Assembly (NCBI GenBank): GCA_030267565.1
Contig: BRXU01000017.1
Coordinates: forward strand, 776,501 to 840,500
Reading direction: 5' to 3'
DNA: 64,000 nt
From: Pleodorina starrii
Taxonomy: Eukaryota; Chlorophyta; Chlorophyceae; Chlamydomonadales; Volvocaceae
The position numbers were made by a program, and so were the translations under genes. Positions 11,281-22,852 of the stretch are shown in pieces; within the stretch, counting starts at the first letter, position 1; every line of letters starts with the position of its first letter. The notes beneath the pieces are model-generated. The model was not told the DNA's origin. It saw only the letters and a list, made by a program, of their open reading frames with translations, and searched no databases.

Positions 11281-12301
11281 TCACAGCGCCAGTGACAGCC
11301 AGGCGGCCATGAGCGTGAAGCCCCTGCGGCGGACATGGCGCCAGGAGGCAGAGCAAGGCGATGCGGGAAGCCGGATGCGTACTGGGTGCGGCCAGCCATG
11401 GCTAGGGCCAGGGCCAGGGCCAGGGCGCGGTGATGGCTATGACCATGTTATTGGGCGCGATGCGCCAATGGCGGTGGTGACCAGCTGGCGGCCTATGACG
11501 TAGCGGTCGGCTAAACAACGTAAAACAGAGCACGCGACGACTCACTGCCCAGCGAGTCAGCCAGGAAGTCAGCCCCCCCTAGTCAGCCAGTCCCCCTAGT
11601 CAGTCAGTCTGTCTGTCAGTCAGCCCCCCTCCTCCCTGATCGGCCGGTTGCCCCACTTGCACGCACCCGATGGGCGCCAGTTTGGCCCACTTGCGGTTCT
11701 CCTGCAGCGCAATGGTGTAGCAGCTGCCCGAGAACAAGGCCATGCCGGCCAGTGTCAGACCGCCCACCAGCCAGGGCCGCCTGAACCGCGAGCAGGGGGG
11801 AAGCGGGATTCGAGGAGGATGGGACATGGGAGGGAGCAGGGAGGGGGGCTCGTCACGCTGTCGGCGTCTTCCGGGGGATCACACGGAGGACGGGTGTGGG
11901 TGGGTGAGGGTCCACAGGACCACAGCGCACAGGGAATATGGAACCCACTTGGTGCTGGGCGCAATCGCCAGGAGCAAGCTGTGGACCATGTGTAGGTTGT
12001 TGGCGCGCCTGAAGACCTCGAGGTAGTAGGAGTCCTGCAGGCAGGGCAGGGCCAGCAGCCCGCTGGGTAGTGACGGAGGAGATGACTTCGGGAGTACGAT
12101 GCTCGCGACACCGGGTTCGCGAGGTACACAAACGTCCGGAGAGGTTCGGCAGGTTCAAAACAGGAATAAAAATATTAGTACCTTGGGTTTGAAGCCATGC
12201 GCGCCATAGGCGCCGAGCCCAACCGCTGTCGCGCCCGAGATGGCAGCGATTCGGAACCAAATACTGCCGGACTGCAGCGTGGCAGCTAGCGTGGACGACA
12301 T
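11281..12301 (-). CDS. TMEM256/DUF423 family membrane protein
   Basis: Four exons on the minus strand, 12301-12182, 12034-11949, 11780-11667 and 11323-11281, join in phase to give 120 residues, the usual family length. The N-terminal segment around FRIAAISGATAVGLGAYGAHG is the DUF423 signature. It is followed by NNLHMVHSLLL, a helix around WLVGGLTLAGMALFSGSCY, and the ending LAPIGGFTLMAAWLSLAL, which matches the C-terminal LAPAGG...GWLALAL of human TMEM256. Four short hydrophobic segments are visible, so it is an integral membrane protein. Its biochemical role is unknown in any organism. The start at 12301 was chosen because it gives the family length; an in-frame ATG at 12388 would add 29 non-conserved residues. 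Confidence 0.9.
11565..11632 (+). repeat. AGTCAGCC/GTCAGTCTGT imperfect tandem repeat
   Basis: Short repeated (A)GTCAGCC and GTCAGTCTG units lie within the last intron of the TMEM256 gene. This is simple-sequence DNA. Confidence 0.6.
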
Positions 12302-13572
12302 CGTGAAATGTTTTTGAGAGCAGCAATGTATTGATTGGAATAAACTGCCGCTTGAGGTTGCGGTAGATACCTGTACCGCGGGTTTCAAAAGCCCGTTCTT
12401 AAGAGTTGATCTTGAGATTGCGCTCGACTACTTAACTCCCAGATTAAATTTTTTGAGGCAAAAAAAATGCGCACAGCGCTGACGAAACTACGTAACTGTG
12501 ATTCGGTTGCCCTCGTACCGGCAAGCGCCGCAACCAACTTGCAACGCACCGGCTCAGCTTCACGGCCGCACGGCAACTGGAGCTTTCTTCATAAGTGGGT
12601 TGGTCCTTTGGTTATTCGACACCGTTACGGCTTCGAGCACAAAGGATGGGCAAGGCTTCGAGCGAGGCTCGCTGGCTCGGCGAGGGTCCCAAAAAGCCGG
12701 CCTTGTGCAGATGTGCACCCAAGGAGCAACACGCCAGCGGGCCAAAATTCCACGCGTCGAACGCCAGTCTAAACACATACAAATGAGCATCCTGAATTCC
12801 CGATGTTGTCCGGGCGCCTTACCCAGCTAGATAAAAGGAGAAATGACGGTTCAGCACACCAAGGGAAGCACGTGGGACGCCGACGCTAGTCGTTCCGTGC
12901 GCACCGGTCCGCAGTCGGACACTTATTCCGCAACTGGTGAGGTCCTCGTTGCCGTACTGGTTAGCTGCCATGAATATGCTGAATCAGGTCGAAGTGGCTC
13001 AACGAACGGCAACCAGAAAGAAAAACCGCCAGCCAACCGCCAGTCAACAACGCCGCCCTGGACTTCATTGCTCGCGATTACTCAACTGGCCGCCCCGCCA
13101 TCGGTCCGCGTTGAGGTGCGGATCTGCGGAAAAGTTACCGTTCACATTATGCAAATTTCACGATCTGCCAACATGCCAATGAGGTCCAACGACAGGGCAG
13201 CGACGAGGTGCATCACAGCACAACGAGCGAAGTAAGAACGAGTGAGCCAGAACAAAGGTCAACGCACGGCGTGCGGCGCTTCGAAGTCAGGGCCCCCGAT
13301 GATTGGTGTAGCGGCGAGGTCGGGCAGGCAGCGCAACGTGAGGCGGGCAGCCGCGCGCCGCCCTGACGCAGACAGCCTCCGTTGCTCCGTATCCCCCGCC
13401 AGACAGGTATAGCCAGACAGGGACTCACATCGGCCCACATATGTACATAACGCAGGCGGCCTTCAGGACTGGCGCAACATACAAGTAATGCAATCAGTAG
13501 GATCATCGGGTTCGGCCCCAAGGGCTCGCATCGTCAGCACTCTTCACACTCCATCGACCCCTCCCTCCCTCC
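12302..13572. other. Spacer of lower GC, no gene supported
   Basis: About 1.3 kb upstream of the TMEM256 gene. Open frames here are short, lack family resemblance and have no sensible splice structure. The TMEM256 promoter should lie at its left end. The mixed composition suggests old transposon debris, but no ends were found. Confidence 0.4.
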
Positions 13573-13656
13573 CTCCATGCATAAACCTATCCATCTATCC
13601 CTCCATGCATAAACCCATGCATCTATCCGTCCACGCATAAACCCATCCATTGAGCT
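13573..13656 (+). repeat. 28-bp tandem repeat, three units
   Basis: Units start at 13573, 13601 and 13629. Each resembles CTCCATGCATAAACCCATCC plus eight bases; the first two are nearly identical and the third is diverged. It lies just beyond the 3' end of the next minus-strand gene. Confidence 0.85.
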
Positions 13657-13808
13657 GGTGGGCGCCTGCGCGTGCTCTGTGTGCACTGGGCACTGACGCG
13701 TGCATTGGAATTGTCCCTCCCTCCCACCTTCCTTCCCACCAGCTCCAAATCTCCAGGCCTTCTGCCCTCCGGCACCCAGCCACCCACCCACCCACCCAGC
13801 TGGCCCCT

Positions 13809-15079
13809 TCACAGCGCCGGCCTCTGCCGCGGGTTATCCTCCTCCCCGACGCCCGCCCCTCCCGCTCCGTTGCTGCCGTTGGAGCCCCCCACAGCCGCCC
13901 CCTGCTGCTCTTGCTGCTGCTTGCTGGATGCCGACACGGCCTTGCGCAACCGGCTGACAGCGGCCCGCAGGACCGCATTCGCCTCCGCCACATGTATCTT
14001 CAGCCGGGCGCGCGTCCAGAAGGCCAGCTGTGTGGGCAGCAGGGCGGGAGGGCGGGCGAAAGAGCAGGACGGCGGGCGGGCAGGCAGGATTGGGTTTGCT
14101 GTGGGGGTCCCAACAGGCCCACGGGACGGGCAGGGCAGGTGGGCTTTTGGGGGTGTGGGCGGGCGGGCGGGCGGGTGCGGGGAGAGCGTCTCGTCAGGGA
14201 TCAGGTCGCCGAGCGACCCACGGGTCCCATGGGTCCGTCTCGACCACTGTCGGGTCGGGTAGGGTAGGGTGGTGATGACGCAGGCGCCGCGCAGCGGCGG
14301 CGGGGTCGACGGGCCGCGCGGCGCAGGGCCGGCCTTGACGGCCCGGTGGCCGACGGCGTCGAGGAGCGATCCCTCCCGATTCTCGCACGCGCGCGGTCGA
14401 CGACTCACCCAGCCAGCAACGACCGCCACAACGACGGTACCGGTAATGCAGATGGCGGCGGAGGCGATGGCGGTGGCTCGGTTGTAGTTGAAGAAGGCGA
14501 CGACGATGATTGAGGCGATGATGGTGAGGATGGAGCTGCCGAATATCCCGGTGAGCCCCAGGAAGAGGTACTGGTAGCGGTTGATGAAGAGCTCCATGTC
14601 GTCATCCTGACGTAGGCAGCAGGCCGTACGAACGTGCGTGGGTGCCGTACCGGTATGTGGGTGCGTGGGGGGTTGGGGGTTGTCAGGTGCTGGGCCGTGT
14701 GTTGGGGGCGTGCGCGCGAAGCGTGTACATTTTTTAGGAGCCAGGGTCGGCGCCAGGTAGGGACGGCTTGGGGAATGTGGGGCGGGGGCGGGCGGGACGC
14801 TAGCATTGCGGGATGTGAAAAGGACGCCAAGGAAGTGAAGGTGAGGGGGGGTCCGCGTAAGGGGAACCGGGGAGCCGGGGAGTCGGGGGCATTCTGACGC
14901 CGGCATCCTGGGTTTGCCTGCTGCCGTACAGTACGGCACTTAGGAGCCCTGGGATGTTGTATATGCCGTACCCAAGTAGGCCCAACCCACCGTGACCACC
15001 AGGTCTGCCTCAGCCAGCAGCACCACCGATATGATGACCACCATGAACGACAGGATCAGGCTCACGGTGTTGAGCAGCA
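13809..15079 (-). CDS. Multi-pass membrane protein of unknown function (5' exons not resolved)
   Basis: Three exons join in phase: 15079-14991, 14606-14409 and 14027-13809. The first encodes a hydrophobic helix, LLNTVSLILSFMVVIISVVL, followed by LAEADLVVT. The second encodes DDDMELFINRYQYLFLGL and two more hydrophobic stretches, through FGSSILTIIASIIVVAFFNY and the segment ending VVVAVVAGW. The third encodes a basic helix (LKIHVAEANAVLRAAVSRLR) and a Gly/Ser/Gln-rich tail. So at least three membrane helices precede a cytosolic-looking amphipathic tail. The exon at 15079 starts in mid-codon, so at least one upstream exon is missing from this model. I do not recognise the family. Confidence 0.6.
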
Positions 15080-16881
15080 CTGCGAAGCGGAGCGGGGCGG
15101 GGCATTGCGGAGCGGAGCGGGGCGGTGCGTTCGTTGGGCTGTGGTGTGTTCTTTAGCAGGGAGGAGCCCGACAGCACAAACAACAGCGGCTCCGAAACCG
15201 CGGAGCAGAGCGCAGCTGGGCCCCGATCAGTGCGACCGCACTCAGCAGGGGCGGCAGCGCAAGGGCGCCCCAGACGCTTCGTGAGCACGGCCGTTCCGCG
15301 AAATCGTACACTTGACGTACCGTACGACATGAAAAGGGGGTCGTTGACGTTGCCGTTGTTGTCGGGACCCCCGTTGTGCTTGCTGACCAAGGGTGAGGTG
15401 ACGGCTGGGTAGGTCAGGGCTGCGCTCGGAAGATAGGAGGCACAAAGGTATCTGACTCAGGGCCTGCCGTACCGTACTATTCAGATCGCGCCGCGCCGTC
15501 TGAAGGTGGCACACACACTCTCACATGCGCACTTGGTCTACCAGCAGGTAGGCCCGCAGGGTTCATGTGAGTCGTTTACTGGGGGAACATCGAGGCCGAG
15601 GCCTCGATGTCAAGGTTGCTATTGTGCAACTGGGGCGAAGCACTCTGTTTGTGTCGCGCACGGGTTTATGTGCTTGTGCCTGCACGCGCATCTGCGCGCT
15701 TCCAGCACCGCAAAGTCCGGCCGGAGGCAGCCATCCTTGGTAAATGCCGTGCGGTGACAGTCATGTACCATGACTACAGCCGGAAGGGCATGCGGTTGCA
15801 CACGCTTAGAAGTGGAAAGTTTGGAGTGGGAGTGGATGCAAGGGCGCATGCACTGGCACACTGCACTGGCATGGCCCGGCGCGTACCGGCCATGAGCGCA
15901 GACACGACACCCAGGGTCGTCCAATAGCTCTTCAGGCGCTCTTTTGTGTTCTGAACGCCCGTTTTCTCTGCAATCATTGTCCATTGCGTCAGCCGCCTAG
16001 GCGCTGCCCCAGCGGAATGCTCCCCCGACGATGTCCGTGTGCCAAGCCCTGCGTCGAAAAGGATAGCTCACGTCAGTACTGCTAACTTCGATTACAGTGT
16101 TGCATAAAATTAATGTCGCAAGAGCGCCCGCCCGCGACCTGAGTCTGTCGAGGCAATTTGTTGAACAGGGTGGACTTTTCGAAGGTCATGCTGCCCTTTA
16201 GGGATTAGTCCTGACATGTTTGCAGTCACTGAAGGTAACGTCAATGTAACATATTATACATTCCTGCCCATCAGTGAGCCTCCAATCTTTGCTTAGCACG
16301 GGCAGTACGTACGGTACTCCACGGATCTACGGAAACATACCAAAGAACCTACGGAAGAGTCCCACATGGACTAGCCACAAGACCGGGTCGCCAGATCGGC
16401 CGTGTTAACCCGGCCCCGTGCTGCCTTCCCATTTCGTAACAACATGCGACGTACGTGCGACGCGCAGTAGCCTAGGTAGCCGGAGACACGCTGAAGGGCT
16501 GTCGCGGCGCCCAGCGGAAACCACGTTCAGAGCTTCATTGTAGTAATAACGCAGAAATGCTGCACACATATACTACGTGTTTGGGCACATTTCGCGCTCT
16601 GGGCGTGGGATGTTGCTCGATGGGGCTCGAAATTGGAGTGCTCGGCCATCGTACGGTACGGCAGGTGCAGCGCCCAAGGCAAGGGCGGCAAGACAGGCAC
16701 TGAGAGAGGCACCTCGCCTGTGTTTGTCACAAAAGCGTTTGTTTGATCCGCACGGAGAGACGCTGCGTGGGTTGAAGCGCGCGCACATCGGATCGGTGAC
16801 TGATGCCGACCGGGACGTGGTGTCTCCAGGAAGGGCAGCAGGTCAAAAGACCGTTGGTCGCTTACCCCTTATCCAGCTTAC

Positions 16882-16902
16882 CTGTTATCCAGCTCCTCTG
16901 TA
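16882..16902 (+). repeat. Dispersed repeat motif GTTATCCAGCTCCTCTGTA
   Basis: The same 21 bases recur at 28486-28506. The AGCTCCTCTGTAATTA part also occurs inverted near 20852-20866. All three sit in low-GC spacers beside AT-rich TTAATTA-like sequence. They may be one end of an unnamed repeat family. Confidence 0.55.
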
Positions 16903-17348
16903 ACTACTTAATTACCTCTTACTCGACCGCCGACCACCGACCAACGCCGTAACTCTACGCCCCACGCCGGATTACGTATGCCGTGATTGCGCCGGATGCT
17001 GGACGGCCTCCGCACTCCTGCCTGTCATCGCGCACGTGAGCTGCTCACGTGCTCTCTGACCCAAGCACCCAACGACCGCCTTAGCCCCACAGCAAAACGC
17101 GCGCATGTGGAGACAGAGTGGATGCAGTGGGCAGAGTGGAGAGGAGAGGAGAGGCCTGGGCCGAGATCCTCGCTCCGGACATGGCGTGTTGGCTCGAACC
17201 TTGCGTTCGTGTTTCTATTGTGGAGCATTGTGGCCTCCCACTGTGTCAGCTCGCACCTTACGGCTTCTGTGGCCTCCCAGGGCAACCCCTACGCCGCTGC
17301 CACGCGAGCAGCCCTGAATGCCCTCGCAGGATCGTGAATGAATGAACG

Positions 17349-17377
17349 GTTTAGGGTTTTAGAGTTTTAAGGTTTTC
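17349..17377 (+). repeat. Degenerate interstitial telomere-like repeat
   Basis: GTTTAGGGTTTTAGAGTTTT and the following bases resemble degenerate copies of TTTTAGGG, the Chlamydomonas-type telomere unit. Similar stretches are at 38273-38301 and, inverted, at 39068-39101. Confidence 0.5.
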
Positions 17378-17453
17378 ATGAGTAGTTGCCTTACCGCTTG
17401 AAGACGGGGATGGACTCGGGTACCTGCGAGCAGAAGAGTATGCTTGCTTCCGT

Positions 17454-17501
17454 GGGAGGAGGCGAGCCTGGTAACCGGGGAGGAGGCGAGCCTGGTAACC
17501 G
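17454..17501 (+). repeat. 24-bp perfect tandem duplication
   Basis: Two adjacent identical 24-bp units (17454-17477 and 17478-17501) contain GAGGCGAGCCTGGTAACCG. Confidence 0.9.
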
Positions 17502-18403
17502 ACTGCGCTATCTGCCGCGGGGCGGTGTAATGGGCAGAAGACGCAGCGGAAACCTGTCAGTACTGACTATATGAACTCGCGAAATTGCTCTTTCCGTCGC
17601 GCTCAGCGCGACTTGCACTTCGCTCTCACAGGTACGGCCAGGCCGTACCACCAACGAACAGCCGAGAACGCTCTCGGCAAATACACAGAAAACCTTGGTT
17701 TTCTTCGTTTCACTCAGAAAACCTTCAGTTTATGGTTGTTTTAGGGGGTCCACAGGATCGCTCTTCGAGCTGCTCATGTCCTTCGCATGTTCTTCGCGCT
17801 CCCCAGGAGTCAGGACTCCACGCTCGCCTGGCCAAGTCGGGGGATTTCCACCCATCAGCTTTCTGAGGGTGTTAACGTGGAGCCCTGTGGAGCCCGCTGT
17901 GCCGACTACACCCGCCGGCCGGCCCCACTGCAGCCCACTGCAGACCGACGGAAATGAAGCAATTTGCTTCAGTTGGCCCACCGGGGAGAATCACCCACCG
18001 GCGCATACCGCCCCTGTCGCTGTCGCTGTTGCTGACGCAACCGAAGCCCTCTTGCTAGGATACCTGTCCGCGGCTCCCGCAGGTCCGTGCGGCCGCCAAG
18101 GCTTCCAATCATTCGGGTCACGGTTACGCACGCAGTCCTAGGCCGGAACCTATCATAGTTTCCGCTGCCACTCGGGTTTCACACCACCCAGCAGCCAGCA
18201 CCCACAGAAACACACACTGCAACCAGGGCACCATCGAATAGAGCAAGGCCGGTACAGAACCACACAATACGGCAGGTGCAACCTTGTGACGGGCGACGGG
18301 CGACGTGCTCACGACGGTGGCGGCGACGATGACGGGCGACGTGGTCACGACGGTGAGGGCGACGGTGACGGCCGACGGAACCGCTCACGACGGACGGCCA
18401 GCC

Positions 18404-20521
18404 CTAGCGCTCCAGGGTCGACGGTGCGAACGTCCGCGGCACATCGCCGTGCCAGAGGACGGAGCGCTCGTTCGCCCACAGCTCCTCAATGTACGGCATG
18501 TACTGCCTGCCGACTACGGCAAGTACGACCTTCTCCGGCTGTTCAGACGCGTCCACGAGCGCCGCCACCCTCCCTGGCGCCGCTCCTGGCCCCCTGCCGT
18601 TGCCGTTGGGCTCAGTCCTGCCCAGCTCCCTTTGCCCCACCTGGCCGGCGGAAGCCGCCGGAGTGCTCCGAAACCTTTCCGCGTCCATGCGGACCTGCCG
18701 TATCGACATCCGCTGGCACAGGTCACGCACCTGGGTCAGAGGGATCCAGGGAACGGTACAGCAGCGGTCGGGTCTCGGGCGGTGGTTGTTACCAACGGCA
18801 AGCCGCCGGCGCGGTGACGAAACGGCGAGTACGGTAAGCGGCGACCAACCACCTCCGTCCTCGTAACCCCCTCACCTCACCTGCAACACGAGGTGTCTGG
18901 CCCTTCGGCCGAAGAACGCAAACTTGAGCGGCTGCAGCGCCGCCTGCAACGCAAACGCCTCTCTGGACACCTCGTACGGCACCGTGGCCGCCGCCACCGC
19001 GCGCGACACCTTGAAGGCCGTCATGGTGCTCAGCGGCGACTCCCCATGACCGCCGCCGCCGCCGCCGCCACCGCCGTTACCAGACTCCGCGCGCTCACGC
19101 TCGCGCTCGCGCTCCAGCCGCCTCCGCAGCGCCTCCGCCAGCGCCACGTCCCAGGCGAGGTACTCTGGCGGCAGGAGCGCCTGCGCGCGGGCCAGGTCGG
19201 CCTGCAGGCTGCGCGCCAGGTCAGCCTCCTGCAGACTGAAGCCCTCCACCAGCTGCGCCGCCCACTTCTCTTGCAGCCGCAGCGGCGCATCCACACTGCA
19301 GACCTGCAGACACACACCAGCAGCAGCAGGTGCGGCAGCACTGAACACGAGTGGGACAGCGGCCAGCCGGTCCGCACGGTTCCGCGGCAGGCACTGCACC
19401 CGGTCAGGAGGCAAGCCGGTGGCGGCGCAGCCCGGCGGGAAGGGCAGGACAGGACAGGGCAGAGCCTGGCAGAGGCCGCCGCCTCCGACTGCACGGAGCG
19501 ATGTTGGCACACGCGGCTGGCCGCAGCGCTGCGGGCCCCACAAACCTCGCCCTCCTCAGCGCCGCCTCAAGTTACAATACCGGTACCTTGGCTCGGACGG
19601 TCCGTCCTTCTTACCGCCAAGCCTTGTGCCTGGTTGGGTCAGGGCAATCTACCGTAACCTGGCGTCCCCACCACACCGACCACCCACCTGCACCCCCCGC
19701 TGCTGCGCCGCCACCGCCAGGGCCGCGTATTCGAGTCCAGGGAGGTGTCCGAACAGCGACAGCGCCTCCACCAGTTGGCCGGGCTGGACCACGTAGTCGC
19801 AACCGCCGTACAATCCGTACACCTCGAACGGGTCCAAAAGGTCGCGGCCGACCCGAGCCGGCTGCGCCAGCCCCGGCAGGAGCGACCGCAGCCTCTCCAC
19901 CACCTGTTCCTGTAGCCCCGATGATGATGATGCAGCTCCGAAACCCGATTGCTGAAACCCAGATCCGGATCCGGATTCGTTGTTGGCGAGTTCGGGGATG
20001 GCGAGGGGGGCCGCGAGCTGCGTCGCGCCGTCCGGGAACAGGCCCGTCAGATGGTGGATGACGTCGGGGTACGGCAGCCCGGCCCGGGCGCCCATGTCGT
20101 ACGGCTGCTCGATTGCCAGCACCGTCGGTTGCACGTGGTCCAGTAGGTCAAGCAGTTCGGCGAGGCCATCGGGCCCACCGAGCGGCGCGAAGTGCACGTT
20201 GCCATACACGTGCACGCGGGAGTTGGTGACCGGGTCAACCAGCGGCGCGTTGAGGCAGCGGTCCACCCAGCTGCGGCGAGCAGCAGAGAGACTGCTTTGA
20301 ACTGCTGGCGGTATGGGTGGGATGGAGGTGGCCTGAGAGGCGGAGTCGGCGAGCGGGCTGACTGCTGCAGGGAAGCTTCCGCTGGCGGCGGGAGGCAGGA
20401 GCGAGGCCCGGGTGGAGTGGACGCCTCCGCGGATGGGCAAATACCAGCCGCGAACAGCGTTTGAACGTTGAGGAGCCCGTGAATTGGTCGGGTGCTTCGT
20501 CGTCCCAAGGCCTCCGCTCAT
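18404..20521 (-). CDS. TraB/PrgY-like domain protein
   Basis: Three exons, 20521-19688, 19303-18881 and 18730-18404, join in phase 0 to give 527 residues. After a Ser/Pro-rich N-terminus, the segment VHVYGNVHFAPLGG followed by a DLLDHVQPTVLAIEQPYD helix-strand pair resembles the start of the TraB fold (typically VxLVGTAHVS...PDxVxxEL). Near the C-terminus KVVLAVVGRQYMPYIEELW resembles the closing TraB strand (VVAVVGAGHxxGI). Between them lie an LQEKWAAQLVEGFSLQEADL helix and an ERERERERAESG-polyGly linker. TraB-like proteins include putative metalloproteases/erythromycin-esterase-like folds and eukaryotic TRABD mitochondrial or signalling proteins; the reaction here is unknown. The first ATG in frame is 20521. 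Confidence 0.65.
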
Positions 20522-21210
20522 GATGGTGCCCCCAGGGTCAGTTGAGACGTGCCCGCCCAAACGCTGCACGGTATTGCAGTCAACAAAATTAATAAAAATT
20601 TTCTTGCAAATACCTAGTTACTGTAGGTATGCTGCTGTAAAAGTCCGATCTGCCAGAACAAAAATTGGCCCCTTCGCGAACGTAAAGTTGTGTGTGATGA
20701 TGTCTGGCATCTGGTGCGACGTAATACCGTGACCTGGTCAACCATGGCGTGTTGGCGTCGTGAGCTCGTGACTCGAGTGGTTGTCAGTCACACCGTTAAC
20801 CGTTGTTCCTGTTCGGTAAGACCGTTACGGCCTGCTGCAGTCTTGATTAATTAATTACAGAGGAGCTTAATTTATTGCAGTCTTGCTTTGACTTCGTTGG
20901 ATGCAGGGTCCAGGGCAGACTCCTGAAAACTGTTCTATAACTATTACTGCAACAATTTTCGTTATATCTGTCTTTGGGAAGTGACATCCATCCATGGTAC
21001 AAGACCACCTGGTTTGGATTTCAGCACAGCAAGTTTAGCGCCCAAAGGAAAGGACGTGCGCCTTGCAAGAGCCTGAACAGCCTGACATCTTCATAGCCGC
21101 CGAGCCTACCGTTTGTCACCAGCAGGGCTTCACGAGCTTGTGCGAATAGGACCTCACGGGCAAAGTCGGCGGATTTACAGGCCGCGTCCTGGAGATACAT
21201 GCTGCCATCC
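20522..21210. other. Spacer, with a possible broken minus-strand ORF at 21021-21200
   Basis: Low-GC sequence with TTAATTA runs near 20848. From about 21200 down to a stop at 21021 the minus strand reads as protein-like sequence (DGSMYLQDAACKSADFAREV and on to LLVTNGRLGGYEDV). It may be the end of a gene interrupted by the adjacent retrotransposon. No family was recognised. Confidence 0.35.
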
Positions 21211-21713
21211 GGGGTTTCTTACTTCGCGTCTGTGAATATCGCTAGGAGTTGGCACAGTGCGTCCGCCAGGTGGCCGATTTGGCGGTTAACAGTGAAAGCA
21301 GTCGGTCTAGAGAGCTTCGTGTATGCAAAGCGTGTCGTTCTGATGGCGCTATCGAGGACGAGAAGCATTTTCTATGGGAGTGTCCTGCTCTTGTGTCGGC
21401 GCGGCAGAAGATTTGGGACTTAGGTGTACCCACTACTGCGAGTGTTCACGATGTCATGCAAGTTGATGACCAGCGTGGTCTTGCGAAAGCTATATACGAG
21501 ATGTTTGCTTTGCGGCGTGAGCGTATCGCTTCCTAAGAGTTTGCCTGTGTGCGAGCACATCCAGTCTACTTCATCCACTGTATCACCATCGTTTCGAATC
21601 TTTCTTTGTCTTTTTGGTTTTCTTTATCTTTTTTGCGCGACTGAGGCGGTTCATGAGCCTCCGGGTTCGTTTGAGCCGTACGAGCTCATTGAAGCTTGTA
21701 ACATCCATCCATC
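21211..21713 (+). mobile_element. 5'-truncated non-LTR retrotransposon (LINE), copy A
   Basis: The frame ending at 21536 encodes the C-terminal part of a LINE reverse-transcriptase protein: ELRVCKACRSDGAIEDEKHF then LWEC, a C-x2-C-x10-H-x4-C finger, followed by ARQKIWDLGV and VMQVDDQRGLA. A 3' UTR follows, ending CATGAGCCTCCGGGTTCG...GCTTGTAACATCCATCCATC with a short CATC tail. The same protein end, UTR and tail occur at 27530-28060, about 80 percent alike by eye. Homology to copy B begins near 21211, so nearly all of the element is missing. Confidence 0.82.
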
Positions 21714-21716
21714 CAG

Positions 21717-22002
21717 GTGGCCGAACGTCAATGGTACTCCCGTCTTCCAAATACGCAATCATGGCCGCAGCTGCAGGTGCATCAAACGAAATGCCGGACC
21801 CAACGAAATGCATTGTCTGAGGATGCACGGCCGGCCAATGCTTGTCGAGAAGCAGCAGCGCCTTGTCAAGATCCTTGTTGACTTTATGCAGAACTAGCCG
21901 ACAGAGAAACTCATTCGGGAGTGCCGAATCATGGCGCTTGTAGGCCGTACTATTTCGGAAAATAGTACGGCACGCATGCTCCAGCGCTGTTCCCGCGCAC
22001 AT
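21717..22002 (-). pseudogene. Protein-like fragment beside LINE copy A
   Basis: The minus strand is open through LHKVNKDLDKALLLLDKHW, then MHFVGSGISFDAPAAAAMIA and YLEDGSTIDVRPPGW, and then runs into the antisense of the LINE tail. The composition is protein-like and unlike the LINE. Together with the open frame at 21021-21200 it suggests a gene interrupted by the insertion. No family was recognised, so it may also be another repeat. Confidence 0.3.
21944..21971. repeat. Perfect 12-bp hairpin
   Basis: GCCGTACTATTT, a CGGA loop, then the exact reverse complement. Confidence 0.85.
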
Positions 22003-22852
22003 AAAAGGTATTCACATACCGGTAACTGCTTGGCCTTGTATCGGTTCATTATATGTGCCCCAGCAGCTTTGGTCACTTAGGCAGCTATTCATAAGTGGAC
22101 ATGACCACGCAGTTCTCTGAGCTATTACGCGTAGTCCACTCCACATCCAGTCGACCTTGCCACTCGGGGCCGTCTATGCGTCTCACGGCCTATGCACGGG
22201 TAAGACTAAGAAAAACGATACCGCAACGGGCACGCACGTGGCCACCGGTCCTCATCTTTCAGAGGCGCACCGGGATGCCGCGTAGGTAAGGGAGTCTGTG
22301 AACATGACATATAGTCTGCCTGGACGGTAAGGAGCGAGGTATCTCCGGTGCGCTGCGCTGCGCTGGCCCGGATATGTATCTAATCGCTTGGGCACATATA
22401 ACGAGCACTCAAGGGCGGCCCTTCTCGCCCCAATTCGGAGTGCTGTACCTCGTGTGCCCAGTGCCCATCGTACCTAAGCAGCACCTCAACTCAGCATATG
22501 CCCGCCGTACACACACATGTTACGCCCCTTTGGCAAAGCAGGGCATTATGTCAGTACTGCACAAAGTGCATAATAGTGCGGTAATGTGGTATCAGATCGG
22601 TTTGCCGCTCCTGCAGCGCAGCACGCGCGGCTGTCTACCGATTGGCCAGTTTGTCACAACGCGCTCTCTCAGGTACCTACATTGCCGCAACGCGCTATAT
22701 CAGGTAGGTGCCGTACATTGTCGCAACGGCTCTCTTTGGCGCCGACATCTGACATCGGACCGCCCAAACTTCACAACCGCGCACGCCGCACATTCACCAC
22801 ATATACACACGCACACCCCCGCATGCTCGCCATTTGCTCTCTTTCACAATCG
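22003..22852. other. Spacer downstream of the LRR gene, no gene seen
   Basis: Contains an imperfect duplication of a TACATTG(C/T)CGCAACG motif near 22679 and 22716, and otherwise nothing I can support. The 3' UTR of the minus-strand LRR gene lies at its right end. Confidence 0.4.

Larger units (their letters stand above)
15080..18403. other. Long spacer with repeats; possible 5' exons of the preceding gene at its left end
   Basis: 15.08-15.45 kb may hold the missing 5' exons of the membrane protein gene (an open minus frame encodes LLSAVALIGAQ-like hydrophobic sequence), but no splice model was convincing. Beyond that the DNA is less GC-rich, with no supported gene. It holds a telomere-like stretch (17349-17377), a 24-bp tandem duplication (17454-17501) and a dispersed motif at 16882-16902. 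Confidence 0.4.

Noticed and set aside
13573..13656. CRISPR-like array
   Set aside because: Three adjacent 28-bp units have no spacers between them; this is an ordinary tandem repeat in a eukaryotic genome.
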